Origin: Cylindrodendrum hubeiense
Lineage: Eukaryota > Ascomycota > Sordariomycetes > Hypocreales > Nectriaceae
Direction: 5' to 3'
NCBI GenBank assembly: GCA_014621425.1
Contig: JAANBB010000778.1
Location: forward strand, 1-10,909
DNA: 10,909 nt
Part shown: piece after piece, positions 1-7,983 of the stretch
Layout of the letters: every line of letters begins with the position of its first letter
How positions within the stretch are numbered: the stretch's first letter is position 1
The notes under the pieces: model-generated
Told to the model about the DNA's origin: nothing
What the model saw: the letters and a program-made list of their open reading frames with translations, nothing else
Databases searched by the model: none
Position numbers and translations under genes: made by a program

Positions 1-79
1 GAAAGAATCCGGTGAACTCCACTATATTATTCATATGTGTAAAGTAATAGTTCTAAATACCACCTGCATATCCTCCCAG

Positions 80-742
80 GTTCAGCCTCCTGCTGCTCCT
101 CCTGTACCTCACGCTCCTCAAGCCGCTCCTCCTCAACAACCTCAGGCCCCCACTGATGATGCGAGCGCCGCACCAATCGCACCGCCTCCGGCCAAGAAGA
201 GCAGGACGAACACTCCCTGGACCCCACAAGAGGAGTTGAGGCTCAAGCAGATGCGAGATGCAGGAAACAGCTGGGCCGAGATCGCCAAGGTAGTTCATGT
301 GTGCTGCAGGGGACACAGGGTTCATAAACTAACCGGCATGTAGACCTTCCCCACCAGGACAGAGGGTTCAGTCAAGAAGCACTGGTACAAGGTGCGTGAC
401 CAATGCTGAGAAACTAACAATCATCGAATTGAAATCTAACCCGGTATCAGGACATGCATTATGCCGAGTTTGCTGAGGACGAGGTAACATTTGTACGGCC
501 CGTCTCTTTGAACCACCCTGCTGACATTCCCCTCCATCAGAGTCAAGCGTTGTTGAACGCCATTAAGGAGTACGAGAACAATAAGTGGAAGGTTATTGGT
601 CAGAAGGTCGGCAAGCCTGCCAAGGTACGAAGCACCTCCCATGCAAATCCGATAAGGCCGTTACTGACGAAGCACCTCATAGGCTTGTGAGCAGTACGCC
701 AAAGAGCATTTCCCGGGTATGGTCACGAAGCTTGGCCGCTAG
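80..742 (+). CDS. Myb/SANT-like DNA-binding domain protein (5'-partial, five visible exons)
   Basis: Probable nuclear DNA-binding regulator. Proposed exons are 80-289, 344-391, 451-483, 541-624 and 683-742 (TAG at 740-742), giving 144 visible residues. Introns are 290-343, 392-450, 484-540 and 625-682; each has GT...AG ends and a CTAAC- or CTGAC-like branch point, and all are phase 0. The visible N-terminus is rich in Pro, Ala and Gln (residues 1-37), followed by a basic AKKSR stretch that may be a nuclear localisation signal. Residues 45-86 form a Myb/SANT repeat with Trp at 47, 65 and 84, the 18-19 residue spacing typical of the fold. Residues 94-135 form a second, degenerate repeat with one Trp (113) and a conserved-looking GQKVGKPAKACEQ segment. 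The true start is not settled: the frame is open back to position 2, and an ATG exists at 35, but the AT-rich stretch ending in a cag at 77-79 looks like the end of an intron. Family membership is fairly sure; targets are unknown. Confidence 0.85.
484..540 (+). other. Intron of the Myb-like gene, 57 nt, stop-free and in frame
   Basis: The stretch starts GTAACA, has a CTGAC branch-like site about 20 nt before its end, and ends CAG. It is exactly 19 codons long and has no stop, so a single-ORF reading translates straight through it. Removing it joins an acidic EDE to SQALLNAIKEY and gives a continuous first helix for the second Myb-like repeat; keeping it inserts a Val/Pro/His-containing segment there. 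I therefore read it as an intron. Confidence 0.75.
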
Positions 743-1678
743 CAGCGGCGCCGCGACGACGCTGGTCAGACTAACCCCACGACAGATCTCTTCGCCAATT
801 CGAAGGGGCGATAGACTATGTCACGAGCGTGGCAAGTCCATCACTGCCCTATTGGCAACCTCAGCATGGCTGTCGAGCTAAGCTGACCGCGTTCGCGACC
901 CATCTATGACGCCATGATGCCTCTTCCCACGACAGTGGTGCGACGGAGTGGCACGAAAACACGAAAAGTACAAAAAAACCAATGGGAGAAGTGACTGTCG
1001 GCGTTTTGTTTTACACTCTTCACCCTGGAACTTGTTTAATTTTATTCCCTCCCGCTTTCCCTTCTCCTTTTTGATGACGAGGTACATGGAGGAAGGTTAT
1101 CCGGATTTTTTACTACTCTTTGGGACTGGAGGTTTTGAGGACTACGACTGGCATCCTGCACGACGTGACTGAGATGGACGATGGACAATCGTTGTAGGGG
1201 AACTCTTGTATGGGTTGCCTGCGAAGGCTGGTGGGATACAACTGGAACACGGTATTTTGATGTGAGCGGTGGATCGGAGGACGGTTCGTTAGTCACGGGA
1301 TAAATTGCAGATGGGAGAGGTTGGTTTGGTCGATTGACCAGGTGGTCTCGGGTGCCAGTATTTGGAAATCTTTGTTGTAATTGCCTGGTGAGATGCGGGG
1401 GCGAACCGTTGCAAAACGGGGCCCGGAGCAAGAGACGACGGGCTTGTTTATTTTTTGTTGTCGTCGTTCATTTCTTGTCTTTCTTGGATGGAAGGGAGGG
1501 GAGACTGTTCGAATTAGGTTCCGTGATAGTTATACCCCAAACGCTTGGTTTTGTCTTGGTTGCACTGCAACATAAATGTAGAGGCTCTGTCTGATGGATG
1601 TGTAAGTCGTGACTTTGAGAGTGGGTGCCGCCACGAGGTTTCCAATGACTAGCATGCCCCATCATGGAGGTTGACGAT

Positions 1679-1825
1679 GTACTTTTGACAGGTACCATGG
1701 AGGAGAGTCACAGGGGGTACTTCTAGGATGGGCCTCGCGGGGAATTGGGAGTATCATCGAGGTTACTGCATGTACTGCAGGTACCGCAGGTAACTTGACA
1801 CAGATGGTACATGAGTTTCGGGTAC
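1679..1825. repeat. GTAC-rich patch with an imperfect palindrome
   Basis: GTAC occurs at 1679, 1692, 1717, 1772, 1781, 1807 and 1822, seven times in 147 bp, and again at 1982, 2043 and 2054. Several copies sit in GGTACC or TACTGCAGGTACC-like contexts. The stretch 1762-1794 begins GTTAC and ends GTAAC and forms an interrupted palindrome centred on CTGCAG. No gene is associated with it. Confidence 0.5.
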
Positions 1826-2529
1826 CTGAGAGCGGGTCATCGGGAAGAAGCCTGGATGTCTATGCAGCGAACCTTGGGGCATGTCACGGCGACTTGTAGT
1901 GTTCAATTGACAGTGTTATAGTTTATGGCTGATGGATACAGAAAGTTGTTTAACATGGATGGAAGAGTAAGTAGGAATTGGGTACTGTATCTGTCCAGTC
2001 TACACACGGTATGATGATGGTATTGAAGGCTGAACTGCATTTGTACTCGCACAGTACGTATTAGTGCTGTTTATTTGCTGGTCAACTTCTGCTTAACTGT
2101 CCACCTACCCTGCGGCAAACGGATACAAGGGCCGGCCCGATGATGGGTTATTGGAAGGTATGTACGCGTATGTGTGCGTGTGGATGCGAGAGGAGGAATA
2201 AAGAATGAGCCGATGATAAATCTACATCACTGTGCATGCGTTCCCATTTCCTCATAGGTGCAGTTTCTACTTGCTGGTTCATTGTGTAAGGGTGGCGTCA
2301 AATGGGTAGCATGGGACATGGGTGAGGCCAGATTACAGATTGAGGATTGGCAGATCTCTGTGCGACATGGTAGATGATGCTGAGAGGCCAATGGGCGAGA
2401 CGTCAACGGTGTTGCATGATGAGGTGTCTGAGATGGAAGGCTTCCATTATTGTAGCTGGGGCATTCGGAGGTGCTGTTGGCACGACCTGATGGTGGTTGC
2501 TTTTCTGTGGAGAGGAATCTGTACGGCGT

Positions 2530-2556
2530 ATGGTGAGCATGGTGAGCATGGTGAGC
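2530..2556. repeat. Three tandem copies of a 9-bp unit (ATGGTGAGC)
   Basis: Three perfect copies at 2530-2538, 2539-2547 and 2548-2556, followed by ATGGGG. On the minus strand they create a His/Ala-rich open frame (HAHHAHHAHH), which is an artefact of the repeat and not evidence of a gene. Confidence 0.85.
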
Positions 2557-2947
2557 ATGGGGAACTGGGCGCATAGTGGACACGGGGCTAGTCACGCGAC
2601 ATGTCGACCGGGGAAAGGAGGCGATGGATCGGATTGCATGTCTTGCTTGTGCGATTGTGTGTTTGCACCTGGTGTCATACGTACGGTACGGTGCATATGT
2701 AGGGATATCGCGATCGACAGCAAACTGAATCACAAGCTGGGTTTACATTTGGGCTCTGATCTGTCTGTGGTGCTGGGTTGGTGGTGAGGATGTGGACTGT
2801 TCAAACGGCTCTCGACACAACCAACTTGTGGATCTCGATGGATCTGATTTGACACCTGAAGATGGTTGTTGGTGGGCGGGTCGCATCACTTCGTATTGAT
2901 AGTGTGGTCTGCAAATGCACGGGTTGCGCGGATGCCGCTTGACAGAC

Positions 2948-2977
2948 GCCGTGATGTGCCGTGATGTGCCGTGGTGT
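2948..2977. repeat. Three tandem copies of a 10-bp unit (GCCGTGATGT)
   Basis: Copies at 2948-2957 and 2958-2967 are identical; the third, 2968-2977, differs by one base (A to G). This is a short microsatellite-like array in non-coding DNA. Confidence 0.85.
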
Positions 2978-3659
2978 GCTAGGTCTGGCGAATAGGAGGC
3001 GACACATACAAGGGCCCTGGAGGAGAGGTTAAAAGGGCGCCGGCTCAGCCTTCCACTAGGATTCTACCGGACGCCATGGCCAGACGGGTCTTTGTGAGGG
3101 CTGGATGCCATGATTGGCATGATGGGTGCCAGCGGTTGAGTGATGGGGACATGTGGCTTGCGCGTGGTGGGCGGGTGAAAAGCCACGCAATCTACGATGC
3201 TCACTGCCCTGTGCTGAACGGCGATGCGCAGGAACCGGTTTGCTGGCTGGCGTTTGCGTAGGGAATTTTGACAATTGAGGAATATGGAATTGAGGCTTCC
3301 TTGATTTGCGGCTGTGTGTGCGCGTGCGCCAATCCTGGGACCAATATTCGCCTGAATTGTGCCCATGCCAAGGAAGAGATGATCATCTCGGATGTGGTGC
3401 GGACGGATGGGGAAGCCCATTTCGGTAAACAGCTGCGACTTTTCATTTCGCTCCGGGGCATGGACCACCGGGCAGAGACCACAAACAGTGGATGATGATC
3501 CGGAGACTGTCCTGGGCCTGTCCTTGGAACCCTAGCGGCTGGCCCTGGGTAACTGTGGACTTGTGGCCTGTGGCTTGAGGCCCAAGACTCGGAAGACTTG
3601 GACGACGTGCAAGACTTGCAGAAAAACCTGGAACTGGAGAAGTTGCCGTAATTCCCGCC

Positions 3660-3681
3660 GCGCACCAACCGCGCACCAACC
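3660..3681. repeat. Two tandem copies of an 11-bp unit (GCGCACCAACC)
   Basis: Two exact copies at 3660-3670 and 3671-3681, followed by a shorter related GCACCA. It lies near the point where the + strand changes from G-rich to C-rich. Confidence 0.8.
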
Positions 3682-4060
3682 GCACCAGACGAGTTGCTGG
3701 CTCCCCCCGGTGCAGTTCTTCCCGGTCAATCTTCTCCACGTCACGCACGGGCTAAACTCGACTCGGTCCAGTTCAGGCAGTAGGCCGACCTGGGAGATAG
3801 GCATCATTACCCACCACCATGGATGGGGACAAGGGGCGCCATTGGCCGGCCCAGGCGATCCCCCAGTCTTTTGCCCCCCGGTCGCTCGACTTTTCGCTCC
3901 TTTTCGGTCCCTACCCATACGCAGTATAGCCCTGCGGCCCCTTTGGGCTGATACCGATACCCGGATACACGGGGGCAGAACCGGGGGCCGCCTTGCCGCT
4001 GGACGAGAGCGTGAGAGTGAGAGGAGTGAGAGTCAGCAAGCAAGTGAGGACGGACCCCGA

Positions 4061-4090
4061 GTGGGCTTGTGTGGGCTCGTGTGGGTTTTG
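4061..4090. repeat. Three tandem 10-bp units beginning GTGGG, upstream of the CRH gene
   Basis: Units at 4061-4070, 4071-4080 and 4081-4090 all begin GTGGG, and the first two differ by one base. The helical spacing of 10 bp and the place, between a GA-rich stretch (about 4007-4060) and a CT-rich stretch (from 4132), would suit a regulatory site. No factor is assigned. Confidence 0.5.
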
Positions 4091-4131
4091 CGGGCGAACC
4101 AACTCTATCCCATCTTGGGAAAGAGCGAACT

Positions 4132-4342
4132 CCTCACCTCACCTCACGGACGCTCGCCTCCCTCCCTCTCCTTCTCCTTCTCCTTTGGCAATCTCCCTCA
4201 TCCACATCCTCACCCACTCATCGCCCCAACACCCCCTCCCCCCGTCAGTCGTTTCTGGGCGTGCTCCTCTTAATATTCAACCGCCGTCGTTTCTCGTCCC
4301 GTTTTGGCTCGTAGCAGTAATATATTCTTATATTATTATTGG
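4132..4342 (+). promoter_or_regulatory. Probable core promoter of the CRH-family gene
   Basis: The stretch starts with three CCTCA units (4132-4146) and a strong CT tract (about 4150-4200, with CTTCTCCTTCTCC). CT-rich runs just upstream of the transcription start are common in expressed fungal genes. Two AT-rich elements follow in otherwise GC-rich DNA: TAATATTCAA near 4271 and a TAATATATTC/TATTATTATT stretch at about 4318-4340, either of which could serve as a TATA-like element. The start site is inferred, not seen. Confidence 0.5.
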
Positions 4343-5093
4343 CACACCCGTCCACAGTGAATTCCCTCCTCGGCTCGCTCAGAGAAAGGGAACTTCGACA
4401 GGGGAAAACCGCCCACGCCCGCACATCACCAAACCACGCTCGCTCGCTCTCGCCCATTACTCACCACCGACCTCACTCCCCCCGACCAACGTCGAACCGA
4501 CTCCAGCCTTCGCCTGTCGCCCTTCGTCTTCCGCGGTTGGTTTATTAATTGTGGTCTTGGTCGCCTCAAGTCGTCCACCGGAACACAGGATCCACGTCTC
4601 ATCGCGTGGCTAATCTGCACTCTCGAATCAGCAATCGACGCGCCGCCGTTTTTTGTCTCCTCGAGGCCCGCATTCCAGCTTCCCCAGACTCATCCGCCAA
4701 AGTAAACAGACCGACTCACTCGTCCCACGCCGTGCCTTACCTTGGCCCCTTCTGGCTGGTTGATTGTTGATCTGTTTTCTTCGCGCCATTGCGACTGCTC
4801 GACGACTTCCCCGTCAGCTCGGCATCACCTTACACGACGTCGCGACCATCCCCAAGTCCATTCGCTTGCTTGGGTTTCGCACGCGGCAGTCACCATCGAC
4901 CCTCGTTCCCGGGTCCTGTCTTTCGCAAACTTACTTTTAATACTCGGTACTTATTGCCTAATCTCGACGACCTGGACATCGCTTGTTTGGGTTTCATCCC
5001 GACTTCGCTCTCGTTGCCGACTTCTCATTTCGCCCCTTCAACTCGACATTTAATTTTCGTTTCCGAGGATACATCACTCGGACCTTATTCATA
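4343..5093 (+). promoter_or_regulatory. Long pyrimidine-rich, ATG-free 5' leader of the CRH-family gene
   Basis: About 750 nt, rich in C and T and poor in G, with no ATG in any frame on the + strand; the absence extends upstream to 3826. The start codon at 5094 has A at -3, a good context. The frame of the gene is open upstream only to a TAA at 4959-4961 and contains no other ATG, so the start is not in doubt. Motifs fitting CNYTCNYT occur at 4437-4444, 4441-4448, 4859-4866, 4900-4907 and 5008-5015. A 5' UTR intron is possible (for example GTAAAC at 4702, or a CTAAT...CAG pattern ending near 4631), but I could not settle one. Confidence 0.55.
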
Positions 5094-6605
5094 ATGTTGC
5101 AATCACTTGCTTTCGCCGCGCTCGTCGGCGCCGGTGCCGTCATGGCTACCACGTGCTCCAACAGCGCCCAGTGCCCCAGCTCTGCTCCCTGCTGCTCCAG
5201 TATGTTCACCCCTCAATCCTCCTTCAACATGTTGTGGGCAAGGCGACGGTAGATGATCAATGACTAACATGTCCTCTTAGCCTATGGTGAGTGTGGTGTT
5301 GGCGCCTACTGTCTCGGTGGCTGCGACCCCAAGTCCTCCTTCTCTCTCGACTCTTGCGTCCCCGCCCCCGTTTGCGAGGACCGCACCATGAAGATGAACT
5401 CGCTCAAGCGTGTGGCCGACATTGGCGACTACCTGGGTGATCCCTCCAAGGCCGACTGGGTTGCCCAGGGCGAGCCCCTCATCTACAACGACAACCTCCT
5501 CCTGACCATGCCCAAGGACAGTGTTGGCACCCTTTTGTCCTCCACCGTCTACATGTGGTACGGCAATGTCAAGGCCAGGATGAAGACCAGCCGCGGCCCT
5601 GGTGTCGTCACCGCCTTCATCGTCTTCTCCGATGTCAAGGATGAGATTGATTACGAATGGGTCGGTACCGATCTCGAGACCGCCCAGACCAACTACTACT
5701 TCCAGGGTATCACCAACTACGAGAACTCGGCCAACATCAGCGTCTCCGACAGCTTCAACGACTGGCACGAGTACGAAATCCGCTGGACCCCCGACAAGAT
5801 TGAGTGGTACGTCGACGGTGAGCTCGGCCGCACCCAGAAGAAGGCCGATACCTGGAACGCGACCTCGCAGAACTTCGAATTCCCCCAGACCCCTGCCCGT
5901 GTTCAGCTGTCGCTCTGGCCCGGTGGTCTCGCCAGCAATGCCAAGGGTACCATCGACTGGGCCGGTGGTGAGATTGACTGGGACTACTCGGACATCCAGA
6001 ACTATGGTTACTTCTTCGCCACTGTTAGCGACGTCACCATTGAGTGCTACAACGCCGACGCCCCCCCTGGTACCAACAAGAACAAGAGTTACTACTACAA
6101 CGATATCCGCGGCACCAACGACACTATCGTTGACAGCGACAAGGATACCATTCTCGCCTCGCTCCAGGGCACCGGTACCGACATGGACAAGGGCAAGAAG
6201 AGCGCATCCAAGAGCTCCTCCAAGAGCTCCTCCAAGTCTACCAAGACAGCCTCAGCCGACGATTCGGAGGAGACGGATGTTGGTACCATTCCCGGTGGCG
6301 GCTCTAACAGTGCGGGCGATGACCACAGCAGCGAGGATGACTCAAGCTCTGACTCGAGCTCTGATTCGAGCTCCGATTCGAGCTCCGACTCTTCGAGCGC
6401 CGACGGGAGCTCAAGCACTGAGACTGCCGATACCTCCAACTGTGACACCTCCAGCTTCAACCAGGAGTGTGGCAACAGCGACGACAGCAGTTCTTCCTCC
6501 TCCTCCGATGATAGCTCTAGCAGCAATGGCAAGAGCGGTAGCACGCGGACTAGCGCAAGTGCTTTGGCCATCATCATTGCTGGCGCTGCTATGTTTTGGC
6601 TATAA
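5094..6605 (+). CDS. UTR2: GPI-anchored CRH-family cell-wall transglycosylase (CBM18 + GH16), Utr2/Crh2 type
   Basis: Enzymes of this family move chitin chains onto beta-glucan and so crosslink the cell wall; they act outside the plasma membrane. Exons are 5094-5199 and 5281-6605 (476 residues); the 81-bp intron is phase 1 with a CTAAC branch site. A signal peptide spans residues 1-18, cut probably after VMA. Residues 21-67 are a CBM18 chitin-binding module with Cys at 21, 27, 33, 34, 40, 46 and 50. The GH16 domain runs from about 85 to 291 with catalytic motif DEIDYEW (156-162): E157 nucleophile, D159, E161 acid/base by family rule. N-glycosylation sequons lie at N187, N228, N303 and N315. 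Residues ~336-456 are a Ser-rich linker with KSSS and DSSS repeats. The end (463-476) is a hydrophobic tail after small residues around 450-455, as in GPI signals. Codons strongly prefer C endings, which suggests high expression. The symbol follows the CBM18-containing yeast member; species names for orthologues vary. Confidence 0.95.
5200..5280 (+). other. Intron of the CRH-family gene, inside the CBM18 module
   Basis: The 81-nt intron begins GTATGT, has GACTAACAT about 15 nt before its end, and ends TTAG. It interrupts a Thr codon (A|CC, residue 36) between Cys34 and Cys40 of the chitin-binding module. Splicing restores the Cys spacing x5-CC-x5-C-x5-C-x3-C; reading through gives a stop at 5250-5252. 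Confidence 0.93.
6207..6236 (+). repeat. In-frame 12-bp repeat encoding Ser-Lys-Ser-Ser in the CRH protein linker
   Basis: Two and a half copies of TCCAAGAGCTCC code for SKSSSKSSSK (residues 345-354). This basic Ser/Lys patch sits just after the catalytic domain and before the acidic Ser/Asp repeat. Confidence 0.8.
6342..6389 (+). repeat. In-frame 12-bp repeat (x4) encoding Ser-Ser-Ser-Asp in the CRH protein linker
   Basis: Four units (6342-6353, 6354-6365, 6366-6377, 6378-6389) vary by one or two bases each and code for (SSSD)4, residues 390-405. The wobble differences suggest an old expansion rather than recent slippage. The likely role is a flexible, O-glycosylated stalk between enzyme and wall or membrane anchor. 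Confidence 0.88.
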
Positions 6606-7841
6606 CAGCTGAGCTGAGCGTAAAGGTGTAGTGGCGTGTGCCGTCCTGTGGTGTCCGTGCCCGGGGTCGTGCTCGCCGCTCTGCCTGTTCCGATCGTCGT
6701 TTGGTGTTATATAGCATTCATTGCGGGTTTTGCATTCTGATGAGGGGGCTTTTGGACCGGCGTGTCCAAGTCCTTGTATGTAATGTTGTCTTTTTCCTGT
6801 GACTATATTTTGTTTTGCAATTGGGGGAACAGGCGAACTGGCCCGGGATTTCGGGCAACAGAAGAAGGAGATGCAAAACACGTACAGACAGAGAGTGGAG
6901 GTAATGGCCTTGCGGCCGTCCATTCCCTAGAGCTGAATTCGTCGAACCAAAGTGTAGATTTTTGATTGGAGATGACCTACCTTGTTCCTTTGGATTATTT
7001 GGTATTCTTTTTTTGGCAGGAGGTAGTTTTTGTTTGGAAGAAACAACCATAACAAGGAAAAGAAGACAAGTCGTTTATGTTATACAACGAGTCCCGTGCC
7101 GTGTATGCTTTTTGCCCAAGTGAGATGATAGCTCGAAGCCCATTGGCTGTGGGGTTGGTTGGATGGTTGGTGGCTCTCTCGGGTTTATTCCATAACGCCC
7201 TCGTGGACCAATGGTGGAGGGATGGGACAATTCTTGTCCCGACAACGGAAGCCGGCTCACGTTGCAGGCGTGATAATAGTGACACGAATCTCGTATTCCG
7301 AAGTGCGGGGTGTCATCATACCTGAAGTCATTGTATTAGCGGTGGGTGATTGCGATGCGTCACGGTTGTCAATAGAGTTTCCTGATCCAGTCGTCAATAG
7401 ACGCGAGGCTCATTCAGAGCGATTCTGGGTTTCACCCGCAGGACGGGAATGGGCTCGGACCGCAGATGGGCGGCCTGGCATGGAATGCATTGGACACCGC
7501 TGGATGATTCGGCCGGACGAAAGTCGCACTTGCGTCGGGGCTGTGTCGATGTGATGCGAGATGGTGTTGTGGGCGATGTTTTCGGGAGCCGAGATGTGTT
7601 GACGATGGATGAATGGATGGGTGGTATAACGGGGTGACCAACAACACCGATGGATGATCGTCGCGTGGCTATGATACAAGACATGCCGTGCGGCGTCTGA
7701 GACCGCGTGAAACGGCACGCTTGTCCAGCCGCCGGTGCAGGCTGAGGGTTTGGCTTGTCGTGACTGGGCCGGTGAGGCAACTGGGCGTCCATGGCATTCT
7801 TGGCATGGAAGCAAACCATGTCGAGAGGCGTTGCGAGGGTG
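6606..7841. other. Intergenic region between the CRH and P450 genes
   Basis: About 1.2 kb with no supported gene. The first few hundred bases are T/G-rich on the + strand and must contain the CRH 3' UTR; TATATAG near 6709 and the T-rich stretch near 6785-6820 may be part of the 3'-end signals, but no canonical AATAAA is seen. The remainder shows only short frames without recognisable domains. Regulatory sites for the P450 gene may lie at its right end. Confidence 0.6.
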
Positions 7842-7983
7842 CATATATCAGCAACCCAAGGGATGCACGGCCTGCCCCCTCCTTTGCCACTTAGGATATT
7901 GCCTGGGCCCTTCGTTCTCGTCGGCCATCTACACTTTCTTCCTCTCTCATTGTCCCTGCTTGCCCCGGGATACTTGTATCAGC
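7842..7983 (+). promoter_or_regulatory. Probable core promoter and 5' leader of the P450 gene
   Basis: A CATATAT TATA-like element lies at 7842-7848, about 135 bp before the start codon. A CT-rich stretch (about 7927-7966, with TTTCTTCCTCTCTC) follows, a pattern usual near fungal transcription starts. An ATG at 7863 lies close to the TATA-like box and is out of frame with the P450; whether it is in the mRNA depends on the true start site. Confidence 0.55.

Larger units (their letters stand above)
743..3825. other. Long intergenic region, no supported gene
   Basis: About 3.1 kb after the Myb-like stop codon. No frame on either strand shows a recognisable domain or coding-like composition joined by good splice sites. 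Much of it (roughly 1080-3600) is G/T-rich on the + strand, as 3' flanks of fungal genes often are. It holds a GTAC-rich patch (1679-1825), a small perfect hairpin at 1327-1340 (TGGTC-GATT-GACCA) and short tandem repeats at 2530-2556, 2948-2977 and 3660-3681. The 3' UTR of the Myb-like gene must lie at its left end, but I see no clear poly(A) signal. A non-coding RNA could be present and would not be detectable by reading. Confidence 0.6.

Noticed and set aside
2227..2733. 168-codon open frame on the minus strand, rich in His, Thr and Pro
   Set aside because: The HAHHAHHAHH run comes from the ATGGTGAGC tandem repeat, the rest has no domain-like pattern, and no supporting splice or promoter signals are seen.
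3563..4273. 236-codon open frame on the + strand
   Set aside because: It starts from a non-ATG codon, has low-complexity Pro/Ser/Arg composition from C-rich DNA, and runs into the CRH promoter.
3993..4613. 206-codon open frame through the CRH promoter and leader
   Set aside because: Not ATG-initiated; the openness follows from C-rich, stop-poor sequence and the translation shows no recognisable pattern.
5277..5768. 163-codon Val/Gly-rich minus-strand frame opposite the CRH catalytic domain
   Set aside because: Typical antisense shadow of a strongly codon-biased gene.
6095..6577. 160-codon Glu/Leu-rich minus-strand frame opposite the CRH linker
   Set aside because: Antisense mirror of Ser/Asp repeats (AGC/TCC/GAC read as GCT/GGA/GTC-type codons in the reverse strand); no independent support.
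5602..6612. 336-codon Arg/Pro/Ser/Thr-rich frame overlapping the CRH gene
   Set aside because: Shadow of the CRH coding sequence in another frame, caused by its C-ending codons.
7735..7983. N-terminal extension of the P450 by 83 codons
   Set aside because: It would begin at a GTG and run across the TATA-like element and CT-rich leader; starting at ATG 7984 puts the membrane anchor at the normal place.
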